Origin: Gaiellasilicea sp963850995
GTDB lineage: Bacteria > Actinomycetota > Thermoleophilia > Gaiellales > Gaiellaceae
DNA: 64,000 nucleotides
Assembly (NCBI GenBank): GCA_963850995.1
Contig: CAWKNQ010000013.1
Location: 1 to 64,000 of the forward strand
Direction: 5' to 3'
The translations under genes and the position numbers were made by a program. The notes beneath the pieces were generated by a model. The model did not search any database and was not told the origin of the DNA. It saw only the letters and a list, made by a program, of their open reading frames with translations. Below are positions 55,534-63,400 of the stretch, piece by piece; positions within the stretch are counted from its first letter, which is position 1; each line of letters starts with the position of its first letter.

Positions 55534-56231
55534 GCCCGGTCCCGGCAGCCCTCTTGCTCGCCGCGGCCGGAACGGCCGCGCTGCTCGCCGACCGGCTCTG
55601 GGCGATCGCAACGATCGCCGCCGTTCTTCTCGCGGTCTGTCTGCGGGCTCCCGTCGACCGTCGCCGCGTCTACCTCTTCGGCGCCCTCACGACCGGGCTC
55701 GGCGTGTTCCTGCTCTCGCCCTTCCTCTGGTCGAGCCCGGACGGGACGGTCCTCTGGGAGGGGCCGACGATCCCCGTGCTCGGTCCGCTCGACGTGACCA
55801 CCACGGAGATCTACGAGGCCGCCCTCAACGCGCTGCGGCTGACCGCGCTCGGGCTCGCCTTCGCCGCGTATGCGCTCCTGCTCGACCACGACCGGCTCGT
55901 GGCGGCTGCGGGTGGTGCGCGGCGCTCCGCGCTCGCGGTCGCGCTGGCGACCCGGCTCGTGCCCTCGCTCGAGCGCGATGCCGTCGGGCTGGCCGATTCG
56001 GTGCGCGGGCGAGGCGTCCGGCTCGAGGGCGCGCGCGGCTACGCGACGCTGCTCTCGCCGCTCGTCGCAGGCTCGCTCGAGCGGGCGTCGAGCCTCGCGG
56101 AGGCGATGGAAGCTCGCGGCTTCGGCCGTGCCGGGGCGACCAGGGCGCCGCGGCCCCCCTGGAGCACGCGCGACCGGCTGGCGCTGCCGCTCGCCGCTCT
56201 CCTCGTTCTGGTGGCGGCGTTGTGGCTCTAG
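55530..56231 (+). CDS. ecfT: ECF transporter T component (CbiQ-like)
   Basis: A 233-residue membrane scaffold that couples ATPases to the S component. Five to six hydrophobic segments; the coupling helices hold the two Ala-Arg-Gly-like motifs, ADSVRGRGVRLEG and EAMEARGFGRAG. It is shorter than many EcfT proteins but complete. GTGA overlap with the DUF4430 lipoprotein upstream and overlap with the ATPase downstream place it firmly in the riboswitch operon. Confidence 0.92.
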   Translation: MSPVPAALLLAAAGTAALLADRLWAIATIAAVLLAVCLRAPVDRRRVYLFGALTTGLGVFLLSPFLWSSPDGTVLWEGPTIPVLGPLDVTTTEIYEAALNALRLTALGLAFAAYALLLDHDRLVAAAGGARRSALAVALATRLVPSLERDAVGLADSVRGRGVRLEGARGYATLLSPLVAGSLERASSLAEAMEARGFGRAGATRAPRPPWSTRDRLALPLAALLVLVAALWL

Positions 56232-57580
56232 CCACCGTTGAGGGGCTCTCGTTCTCGTACCCGGCCGCGCCGCCCGCGCTGCGGGAGGTCTCGCTCGATC
56301 TCGAGCCGGGCGAGGTCGTCGCGCTGCTCGGCCCGTCCGGCTCCGGCAAGTCGACGCTGCTCCGCGCGCTCGCCGGGCTCGTGCCTCACTTCCACGGCGG
56401 TCGGTTCGAGGGCCGCGTCGTCGTCGCCGGCTTCGACACTCGGAGCACGCGCCCCGCGACGCTCGCGGGCACGGTCGCGACCGTCTTCCAGGATCCGGAG
56501 GACCAGGTCGTGATGTCGATCGCCGCGAACGAGGTTGCGTTCGGGCTCGAGAACCTCGGCGTTCCGCCGGCGCAGATCTGGCCCCGGGTCGAGCAGGCCC
56601 TAGAGGCCGTCGACGCGCTCCACCTCTGGGGGCGCAAGACGGTCGAGCTCTCCGGCGGCGAGCTGCAGCGGGTCTGCCTCGCCTCCGCGCTCGCGCTCGA
56701 GCCCTCGTTGCTCCTCCTCGACGAGCCGACCTCGCAGCTCGACCCGGACGCCGCGGCGCTCTTCCTCGCAGCCGTCGAGCGGCTCGGCACCACTGTCGTC
56801 ATCTCCGAGCACCGCGTCGCCCGCGCGCTCGAGCTCGCGACGCGCGTCCTCTTCGTCGAGGACGGCCGCGTGCTGCTCGACTCTCCTCGAGCGGAGGCGG
56901 TGGCGTGGCTCGACGCGGAGCGTCCGCTCTACACGGGAGCTTGTGTTGAAACAACACAAGCTCCTCTCGGCGAGCTCGCGCTCTCGTTGAGTGGCGTGTC
57001 GTTCGCCTACCGTCCCGGTCTTCCCGTCCTCAGCGACATCGACCTCTCTGCACGTCGCGGCGAGATCGTCGCCCTCGAGGGCCCCAACGGATCCGGGAAG
57101 ACGACGCTTGCGCGCATCGCCGCCGGCCTGCTCGAGCCCCTGTCCGGCGCGGTCGAGCTTCGCGGTCGGGCCGGCTACGTCTCCCAGGATCCAGGCCGCT
57201 ACCTCGTCAAGGAAACCGCCGTCGAGGAGGTTGCTCTGGCCGTGAAGGGGGATGAACAGCGGGCTCGCGCTGCACTCGAGCGGGTCGGCCTCGGCTGGGC
57301 AACAGACCGACACCCGCGCGATCTCTCGAGCGGTGAGCGAGAACGCCTCGCGCTCGCGGCGGTCGCGGTCGCGGAACCGGACGTGCTCATCCTCGACGAA
57401 CCGACGCGCGGCGTCGATCCGGAACGCAAGGCACAGCTCGGTGTCTGGCTCGAGGAATACGCGGCGTCCGGGAAGGCGGTCCTCGTGGCCACCCACGACC
57501 GCAACCTCCCGGCGCACCGCCGGATTGGACTTCGTGTGGAACCAACACAAGCCTTCGCGGAGGGCGCCGTTGCCGTCTAA
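56222..57580 (+). CDS. ecfA: ECF transporter A component, two fused ABC ATPases
   Basis: 452 residues with two complete ABC domains in tandem. Domain 1: Walker A GPSGSGKST near 39, Q-loop VFQDPEDQVVMS, signature ELSGGELQRV, Walker B LLLLDEPTSQLD. Domain 2: GPNGSGKTT near 290, VSQDPGRYLV, signature LSSGERERLALA, VLILDEPTRGVD. Such fused EcfA-EcfA' proteins (YkoD-like) power ECF importers. The linker and the C-terminus carry nearly the same short palindromic insert, coding VETTQA and VEPTQA. The GTG at 56222 overlaps the end of ecfT. Confidence 0.94.
   Translation: MALATVEGLSFSYPAAPPALREVSLDLEPGEVVALLGPSGSGKSTLLRALAGLVPHFHGGRFEGRVVVAGFDTRSTRPATLAGTVATVFQDPEDQVVMSIAANEVAFGLENLGVPPAQIWPRVEQALEAVDALHLWGRKTVELSGGELQRVCLASALALEPSLLLLDEPTSQLDPDAAALFLAAVERLGTTVVISEHRVARALELATRVLFVEDGRVLLDSPRAEAVAWLDAERPLYTGACVETTQAPLGELALSLSGVSFAYRPGLPVLSDIDLSARRGEIVALEGPNGSGKTTLARIAAGLLEPLSGAVELRGRAGYVSQDPGRYLVKETAVEEVALAVKGDEQRARAALERVGLGWATDRHPRDLSSGERERLALAAVAVAEPDVLILDEPTRGVDPERKAQLGVWLEEYAASGKAVLVATHDRNLPAHRRIGLRVEPTQAFAEGAVAV
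56936..56964. repeat. Coding palindrome in the ATPase linker
   Basis: Perfect 12-base arms GGAGCTTGTGTT (56936-56947) and AACACAAGCTCC (56953-56964) with a GAAAC centre, in frame between the two ABC domains. A degenerate relative lies near 57532-57552. Confidence 0.7.
57532..57552. repeat. Related degenerate palindrome near ATPase C-terminus
   Basis: TTCGTGTGGAACCAACACAA; shares GTG-TxGAAxCAACACAAGC with the copy at 56941 and encodes VEPTQA against VETTQA. Confidence 0.55.
57559..57564 (+). promoter_or_regulatory. Ribosome site deciding a TTG start
   Basis: GGAGGG, 5 nt before TTG 57570, supports that start for the S component even though it overlaps the ATPase gene. Confidence 0.7.
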
Positions 57581-58244
57581 GGTCGCGGCACTCTGCGCGG
57601 CGGCCGCGTTCGCGCTCGCCGCGTGGGCGGCGCTCGATCCGGCACGCGGCGGGATCGCGACGCTGCTGGCCGCGGTTGCGGTGCTCGCCTGGGGCTTCGC
57701 GTGGCTCGAGGGTGGGACGTTCTCCGCCCGAGACCTGACGCTGGTCGCGACGCTGGGCGGGCTCGCGGCTGCCGGGCGCGTGCTCTTCGCGCCCGTCCCG
57801 AGCGTCCAGCCGGTGACGGTGATCGTCGCCGCCGCCGGGGTTGCGCTCGGCCCGAGGCGCGGCTTCGCCGTCGGTGCGCTCGCCGCGATCGCGTCCAACT
57901 TCTTCCTCGGCCAGGGCCCGCACACGCCGTGGCAGATGCTGGCCTGGGGCGGCTGCGGCCTCCTCGCCGGTCTTCTGCGGCCGCTGCTCCGCAGCCGGCT
58001 CGCGTTCGCGGCGTTCGTGCTCGCGCTCGGCTTCGCGTTCGGGACGCTGATGGACCTCTGGCTCTGGTTCGCGTTCTACCCGCACACCGAGGCCGCGCTG
58101 CTCGCGCGGCTGGCGGCGGGCGTCCCCTTCAACGTCGCCCATGCGGCCGGAAACGTCGTGCTCGCGCTCGTCGCCGGGCCGGAGTTACGGCGCGTGCTCG
58201 AGCGGTTCGAACGCCGCTCGCGGACCGAGGTGGTCTTGGCGTGA
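57570..58244 (+). CDS. ECF transporter S component (candidate B12-specific)
   Basis: A 224-residue membrane protein with six hydrophobic segments. TLVATLGGLAAAGRVLFAPV, then VQPVTVIVAAAGVALGPRRG and IASNFFLGQGPHTPWQMLAW resemble S components of the CbrT-type/uncharacterised ECF group; the FFLGQGPHTPWQM loop is typical. Substrate choice comes from this subunit; the riboswitch points to cobalamin or a precursor. It is followed by the toroid protein with a GTGA overlap. Confidence 0.87.
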   Translation: MPSKVAALCAAAAFALAAWAALDPARGGIATLLAAVAVLAWGFAWLEGGTFSARDLTLVATLGGLAAAGRVLFAPVPSVQPVTVIVAAAGVALGPRRGFAVGALAAIASNFFLGQGPHTPWQMLAWGGCGLLAGLLRPLLRSRLAFAAFVLALGFAFGTLMDLWLWFAFYPHTEAALLARLAAGVPFNVAHAAGNVVLALVAGPELRRVLERFERRSRTEVVLA

Positions 58245-59011
58245 GGCTGCTCGCGCTGCTCGCTGCGGCGACCACGCTGGCAACGCCCACCGGCTACGTG
58301 CAGTCCCAGCAGCGGGCGGACGGCGGCTTCGGCGACCCGCAGGTGACCGCCTGGGCGACGCTCGGGCTCGCCGCGGCCGGCGCGGACACCGGCCGGTCGG
58401 CGGAGTACCTCGCCGCACAGGATGAGCCGAAGGAGATCACGGACGTCGCGCTCTCGGCGATGGCGCGAACCGTCGCGGGCGACCGTCCCGACGACCTGCT
58501 CGCACGCCTCCGCGCGTACCGGCCGGGCACGCAGGTGAACGCGACGATCTGGACGATCCTCGCGCTCCGGCAGGCGGGCGAGCCCGCCCCGCGAGCGCTC
58601 GTCCGCTCGCTGCTCGCGGCCCAGCGTCCCTCCGGCGGCTGGTCGTGGCTCGCCGGCAGCGCTCCCGACGCGAACGACACCGCCGCCGCGCTCCAGGCGC
58701 TGCGCGCTGCGGGCGAGAAAGGCCGCGCGATCGACCGCGGCGTCGCCTTCCTCCGCGGCCACCAGAACGCGGACGGTGGCTTCGAGCTCACGCGCGGCCG
58801 TGGCTCGGACACCCAGTCGACCGCGTGGGCGATCCAGGCCTTGCTCGCGGCCGGCCGCGCTCCCGGCATGCCCGCCTTCCGCTACCTCGGGCGCATGCGC
58901 CGGCCCGACGGCAGCTACCGCTACAACGCGCGCTACGTGACGACGCCACTCTGGGTGACGGCTCAGGTGCTGCCTGCGCTCGCGCGCAAGCCGTTTCCGC
59001 TCAGCGGTTGA
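58241..59011 (+). CDS. Exported alpha/alpha-toroid protein (transcobalamin alpha-domain-like)
   Basis: A 256-residue protein with a signal peptide (VRLLALLAAATTLATPTG) and prenyltransferase/squalene-cyclase-type repeats: QQRADGGFGDPQVTAWATLG, QRPSGGWSWLAGSAPDANDT, QNADGGFELTRGRGSDTQST and RRPDGSYRYNARYVTTPLWV. These Q-x-DGGF repeats form an alpha6/alpha6 barrel, the same fold as the N-terminal domain of transcobalamin and intrinsic factor. Being last in the cobalamin-riboswitch operon with DUF4430 proteins, it is a candidate second half of a split B12 binder. No catalytic acid motif of cyclases (DCTAE or DxDD) is seen. Its end overlaps the aldo/keto reductase gene by 11 bases. Confidence 0.85.
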   Translation: MRLLALLAAATTLATPTGYVQSQQRADGGFGDPQVTAWATLGLAAAGADTGRSAEYLAAQDEPKEITDVALSAMARTVAGDRPDDLLARLRAYRPGTQVNATIWTILALRQAGEPAPRALVRSLLAAQRPSGGWSWLAGSAPDANDTAAALQALRAAGEKGRAIDRGVAFLRGHQNADGGFELTRGRGSDTQSTAWAIQALLAAGRAPGMPAFRYLGRMRRPDGSYRYNARYVTTPLWVTAQVLPALARKPFPLSG

Positions 59012-59981
59012 CGGTCGACATGTCGGGATACCGGTCTCCGGACGCCGCCCCCGGCGGGAACACTTGCTCGAGCCGCTCGAGCTCGTCGCTCGACAGCTCG
59101 ACCTCGGTCGCCGCCGCGTTCTCCTCCAGATACGTGCGCCGCTTCGTGCCCGGGATCGGGACGACGTCGTCGCCGCGCGACAGCACCCAGGCAAGCGCGA
59201 GCTGCGAGGGGGTGATGCCCTTCTCCTCGGCCAGCTCATCCACGTGAGCTACGAGCTCGAGGTTGCGCTCGAGGTTCTCGGCCTGGAAGCGAGGCCCGCG
59301 TCGGCGGAAGTCCGTCTCCTCGAGATCGTCCGGGGAGCGGATCCGCCCGGAGAGGAAGCCGCGGCCGAGCGGGCTGTAGGCGACGAAGCCGATCCCGAGC
59401 TCCCTGACCGTCGGCAGGATCTCCGCCTCCGGATCGCGCGTCCACAACGAGTACTCGGTCTGAAGCGCCGTGATCGGATGGACAGCGTGTGCGCGCCGGA
59501 TCGTCGCGGCGCTCGCCTCCGACAGGCCGAGGTGGCGTACCTTGCCCTCCTGCACCAGCTCAGCCATCGCGCCGACCGTCTCCTCGATCGGCGTCTCGAG
59601 GTCGACGCGGTGCTGGTAGTAGAGGTCGATCGTCTCGACGCCGAGCCGCTCGAGTGACGCCTCGCACGCGGCGCGGACGTGGTCCGGCTTGCCGCTGATG
59701 CCGAGCGGCTCACCCTTCGGACCGCGTACGTTGCCGAACTTCGTCGCGACGACGCACTCGTCGCGCCGGCCCTGGATCGCCTTTCCCACGAGCCGCTCGT
59801 TCGCGCCCATGCCGTAGACGTCTGCGGTGTCGAGGAACGTGATCCCGAGCTCGAGCGCGCGGTGGATCGTGGCGATCGCCTCGGCTTCGTCCGTGGTGCC
59901 GTAGAACTCGGACATCCCCATGCAGCCGAGCCCGAGCGCCGAGACTTCGAGCCCTCGGGTACCAAGCCGACGCGTCTCCAT
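59001..59981 (-). CDS. Aldo/keto reductase
   Basis: A 326-residue NADPH-dependent reductase of the AKR superfamily (YajO/AKR13-like). The barrel starts METRRLGTRGLEVSALGLGC; the catalytic tetrad is visible as Asp and Tyr in FLDTADVYGMGANE, Lys in VVATKFGNVRG and His in LYYQHRVD. The cofactor loop is VVPIPGTKRRTYLEENAAA. The substrate is unknown. A TAAGGT -10 box lies 6 nt before the ATG, and the promoter is back-to-back with that of the helicase gene. Confidence 0.94.
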   Translation of the reverse strand: METRRLGTRGLEVSALGLGCMGMSEFYGTTDEAEAIATIHRALELGITFLDTADVYGMGANERLVGKAIQGRRDECVVATKFGNVRGPKGEPLGISGKPDHVRAACEASLERLGVETIDLYYQHRVDLETPIEETVGAMAELVQEGKVRHLGLSEASAATIRRAHAVHPITALQTEYSLWTRDPEAEILPTVRELGIGFVAYSPLGRGFLSGRIRSPDDLEETDFRRRGPRFQAENLERNLELVAHVDELAEEKGITPSQLALAWVLSRGDDVVPIPGTKRRTYLEENAAATEVELSSDELERLEQVFPPGAASGDRYPDMSTVNR

Positions 59982-59987
59982 CCATCG

Positions 59988-59993
59988 ACCTTA
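59988..59993 (-). promoter_or_regulatory. -10 box of aldo/keto reductase promoter
   Basis: TAAGGT on the minus strand, 6 nt before the ATG at 59981. Confidence 0.55.
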
Positions 59994-60001
59994 CCGGCGG
60001 C

Positions 60002-60007
60002 TAGCAT
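60002..60007 (+). promoter_or_regulatory. -10 box of pcrA promoter
   Basis: TAGCAT, 6 nt before the GTG at 60014; 8 bp from the divergent -10 box at 59988. Confidence 0.55.
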
Positions 60008-60013
60008 CGGCGG

Positions 60014-62179
60014 GTGTCCTCCGTCGCGTCGCCCGAGCAGTACCTGACGAACCTGAATCCGGCCCAGCGGGAAGCGGTCCTGGCCACGGAAGGGCCGCTG
60101 CTCGTGATCGCCGGCGCGGGCTCGGGGAAGACCCGCGTGCTCACGCACCGGGTCGCCCACCTGATCTCCGCCGTCGGCGTGAAGCCCAACGAGATCCTCG
60201 CGATCACGTTCACGAACAAGGCGGCAGGAGAGATGCGCGACCGGCTGACGAACATGCTCGGCCCGGTCGCGCGGGCGATCTGGATCCTCACCTTCCACGC
60301 CGCCTGCGGCCGCATCCTGCGCCGTGAAGCGGAGCGGCTCGGCTACCGCTCGAACTTCACCATCTACGACTCCGCCGACCAGGTGCGGCTCGTGAAGCAG
60401 TGCCTGGAGGAGCTGGAGAAGGATCCGAAGCGGTTCGTCCCGCGCGGCGTCCACGTCCAGATCTCGAACGCGAAGAACCAGCTGGTCACGCCGGCGCTGT
60501 ACGCGGAGCGGATCGCGTCGTTCTACGACCAGACGGTCGCCGAGGTGTACGCGCTCTACCAACGCAAGCTCGCGGCCTCGAACGCGGTCGACTTCGACGA
60601 CATGCTGATGCTGACTGTGCAGATCCTCGAGAACTTCCCGGACGCGCGGAAGAAGTGGCAGAAGGCGTTCCGCTACGTCCTCGTCGACGAGTACCAGGAC
60701 ACGAACCACGCCCAGTACCGGCTCTTGCAACTCCTGGCCGAGAAGCACCAGAACCTTTGCGCCGTAGGCGATCCGGACCAGTCCATCTACGCCTTCAGAG
60801 GCGCCGACATCCGCAACATCCTCGAGTTCGAGCGCGACTTCCCGGCGACGCGGACGATCGCGCTCGAGCAGAACTACCGCTCCACGAACGCGATCCTCGA
60901 GGCCGCGAACGCGGTGATCGCGAACAACTCGGAGCGGAAGGAGAAGCGGCTCTGGTCGGAGCTCGGGGAGGGCGACCCGGTGCGCGTGGTCGAGGTGGAG
61001 GACGAGCAGTCCGAGGCGCGCTACGTCGCCGCCCAGATCGCCGGCCTCGTCGAGGAGGGCTACGCGGGCAGCGAGATCGCGCTCTTCTACCGGATGAACG
61101 CCCAGTCCCGCGTGCTCGAGCAGACGCTGCGCCTGCACCAGATCGGCTACCAGGTGATCGGTGGCCCGCGCTTCTACGAGCGGGCGGAGGTGAAGGACGC
61201 GACGGCCTATCTGCAGGTGCTCGACAACCCCGCCGACGCCGTCTCGCTCCTGCGGATCGCAAACCGACCGAAGCGCGGGATCGGCGACACGACGATCTCG
61301 CGGCTCGTCTCCTACGCCGAGTCGCACGGCCTGACGCTCTTCGAGGCGCTCGGCCGTCCGGTCGAGGCGGGGCTCGGCACCGCCGCCGTGAAGGCGGTCA
61401 CCGGCCTGAAGAACCTGCTCGACTCGCTCCGCTCCGCGGCGCAGGAGCTCGACGTCCCGGAGCTCCTGCAGGAGGTGCTCGCCCGCAGCGGCACGCTCGA
61501 AGCCTACGAGGCCGAGCGCACGATCGAGGCGCGCGGCCGGATCGAGAACCTCGAGGCGTTCGTCGACGGCGCGCGCCAGTACGTGCAGGAAAACCAGGAG
61601 CCGACCCTCTCCGGCTTCCTGCAGGAGATCTCGCTCTACTCCGACCAGGACGCACTCGACGACGACCAGTCCGACGTGACGCTGATGACGATCCACAACG
61701 CGAAAGGGCTCGAGTTCCGTGCCGTCTTCGTCGTCGGCGTGGAGGAGGAGATCTTTCCGAGCGCCCGCGCGATCGAGGAGCAGGGAGTGGAGGAGGAGCG
61801 GCGCTTGTTCTACGTCGGGCTGACGCGCGCCGAGCAGCGGCTGACGCTCACGCACGCCTCCGCGCGGCTGCTCTGGGGCCGAACGACGAGCCATCTCCCG
61901 TCCCGTTTCCTCGACGAGCTGCCCGACCGCCACGTCGAGCGGGAGCGGCTGCGGCCGTCCTCGTGGCGGAGCTACGGCACCCCCGCGCAGACCCGCGACA
62001 TCCAGCCCCGCGCCGAGCATCCCGCGCTCGCGACGGGCGACAGCGTTCGCCATGGGACGCTCGGCGAGGGCGTGATCACCCGGATCGAGCCGGGCGGCCT
62101 CGTCACCGTCCGCTTCGCCGACGACGGCAGCGAGCGGAAGCTCGTGCTCGACTACGCCCCGCTCGAGAAGATCGCCTGA
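60014..62179 (+). CDS. pcrA: UvrD/PcrA-type DNA helicase
   Basis: ATP-dependent 3'-5' SF1A helicase acting in repair and at stalled replication or transcription complexes. The 721 residues show all motifs: Q-motif NLNPAQREAV, Walker A AGAGSGKT, Ia AITFTNKAAGEM, II VDEYQDTN, III GDPDQSIYAFRGAD, IV EQNYRST, V LMTIHNAKGLEF and VI YVGLTRAEQRL. The C-terminal segment (HGTLGEGVITRIEPGGLVTV) is the Tudor-like fold that binds RNA polymerase in PcrA. The GTG start has a leaderless promoter. No SOS box is visible upstream. Confidence 0.96.
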   Translation: MSSVASPEQYLTNLNPAQREAVLATEGPLLVIAGAGSGKTRVLTHRVAHLISAVGVKPNEILAITFTNKAAGEMRDRLTNMLGPVARAIWILTFHAACGRILRREAERLGYRSNFTIYDSADQVRLVKQCLEELEKDPKRFVPRGVHVQISNAKNQLVTPALYAERIASFYDQTVAEVYALYQRKLAASNAVDFDDMLMLTVQILENFPDARKKWQKAFRYVLVDEYQDTNHAQYRLLQLLAEKHQNLCAVGDPDQSIYAFRGADIRNILEFERDFPATRTIALEQNYRSTNAILEAANAVIANNSERKEKRLWSELGEGDPVRVVEVEDEQSEARYVAAQIAGLVEEGYAGSEIALFYRMNAQSRVLEQTLRLHQIGYQVIGGPRFYERAEVKDATAYLQVLDNPADAVSLLRIANRPKRGIGDTTISRLVSYAESHGLTLFEALGRPVEAGLGTAAVKAVTGLKNLLDSLRSAAQELDVPELLQEVLARSGTLEAYEAERTIEARGRIENLEAFVDGARQYVQENQEPTLSGFLQEISLYSDQDALDDDQSDVTLMTIHNAKGLEFRAVFVVGVEEEIFPSARAIEEQGVEEERRLFYVGLTRAEQRLTLTHASARLLWGRTTSHLPSRFLDELPDRHVERERLRPSSWRSYGTPAQTRDIQPRAEHPALATGDSVRHGTLGEGVITRIEPGGLVTVRFADDGSERKLVLDYAPLEKIA

Positions 62180-62185
62180 TCTAAT
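62180..62185 (+). promoter_or_regulatory. Possible -10 box of Eis-like gene 1
   Basis: TCTAAT, 6 nt before the ATG at 62192, overlapping the last bases after the helicase stop. Weaker than the others because the conserved A at position 2 is missing. Confidence 0.35.
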
Positions 62186-62191
62186 CGAGGC

Positions 62192-63400
62192 ATGGCGATC
62201 GAGATCAGGCCGCCGGCCCAGGACGAGCTCCGGGCGGCGATGGAGGCCGCGGAGGGGGCGTTCGGCTCCGAGCTCGAGGAACACGACTGGGAGCGCGAGC
62301 AGAAGATCCTGCCGTCGTCACGGACACTCGCGGCGTTCGACGACGACAAGCCGGTCGGGCTCGCCGGCGCGTACGCGTTCGACCTCTCGATCCCGGGCGG
62401 CGAGCTGCCGTGCGCAGGCGTTACCTGGGTCGGAGTGCTGCCGACGCACCGGCGCCGGGGGATCCTTCGCGACTTCATGCGCCGCCAGCTCGAGGACGTC
62501 CACGGCTGGGGCGAGCCGCTCGCGGCGCTCTGGGCCTCGGAAGCGTCGATCTACGGGCGCTTCGGCTACGGCCCGGCTGCTCCGGGCCTCCTAGCGAAGT
62601 CCGACCCGCGGCGGTTCGCGCTCAGGGCCGACCGGGCGGCGGAGGTCACCGTCAGGCTGACTGACGCCGAGGAGGCGTACCGGCTCTTCCCGCCCGTCTA
62701 TGACGGCTTCCGCACCGGCCGGGCAGGGATGCTCTCGCGCTCGGAGACGTGGTGGAAGGACCTGCGGCTCGCCGATCCCAAGGAATGGCGGCGCGGCGCG
62801 AGCCAGAAGTTCTACGCAGTTGCCGAGGTGGACGGCGTGGCTCAGGGGTACGCCATGTACCGGGTCAAGGACGAGTGGGAGGACGGCTTCGCCAAGGGCG
62901 AGGTGCGCGTCGTCGAGCTGTTCGCCACCTCGTCCGCGGTCGAGCTCGAGCTCTGGCGCTTCCTGCACGGTATCGACCTGATCGTCAAGGTCGACGTCTT
63001 CAGCCTCGATCCGGCCTCGCCGCTCTTCCTCAACGTCCGTGACCCCCGCGCGCTCGGCCTCCGGCTCGCCGACGCGCTCTGGCTGCGGCTCGTCGACCTC
63101 GACGCCGCCCTCAGGGCCCGGTCATACAAGCCGGGGGAGTCGATCGTGCTCGAGGTCACCGACGAGCTGTGCCCCTGGAACAACGGCCGCTACCGCGTCG
63201 GCGGCGACGTCGGCCGCACCGAGGACGCTGCTGACCTGGCGCTCGACGTCGCCGATCTCGCCACCGCGTATCTCGGCGCCTTCGACTTCCATCGCCTCGT
63301 CCACTCTGGCCGCGCCGCCGAGCGGCGTGAGGGAGCGGCCGAGGGCGCGACGCTGCTCTTCCGCACCGACCTGCCCCCGTACTGCCCGGAGGTGTTCTAG
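62192..63400 (+). CDS. Eis-like N-acetyltransferase 1
   Basis: A 402-residue protein of the Eis family: N-terminal GNAT, second GNAT-like domain and C-terminal SCP2-like domain. Acetyl-CoA loop VLPTHRRRGIL near residues 82-92; Tyr126 in YGRFGYG matches the general acid of mycobacterial Eis, and the protein ends in Phe (CPEVF), whose carboxylate is the general base there. Family members acetylate aminoglycosides or protein lysines; the physiological substrate here is unknown. Its TAG overlaps the GTG of a paralogue directly downstream. Confidence 0.92.
   Translation: MAIEIRPPAQDELRAAMEAAEGAFGSELEEHDWEREQKILPSSRTLAAFDDDKPVGLAGAYAFDLSIPGGELPCAGVTWVGVLPTHRRRGILRDFMRRQLEDVHGWGEPLAALWASEASIYGRFGYGPAAPGLLAKSDPRRFALRADRAAEVTVRLTDAEEAYRLFPPVYDGFRTGRAGMLSRSETWWKDLRLADPKEWRRGASQKFYAVAEVDGVAQGYAMYRVKDEWEDGFAKGEVRVVELFATSSAVELELWRFLHGIDLIVKVDVFSLDPASPLFLNVRDPRALGLRLADALWLRLVDLDAALRARSYKPGESIVLEVTDELCPWNNGRYRVGGDVGRTEDAADLALDVADLATAYLGAFDFHRLVHSGRAAERREGAAEGATLLFRTDLPPYCPEVF

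Noticed and set aside
58241..59011. Toroid protein as a terpene cyclase or prenyltransferase enzyme
   Set aside because: It has a signal peptide, lacks DxDD and DCTAE motifs, and lies in a cobalamin-riboswitch operon.
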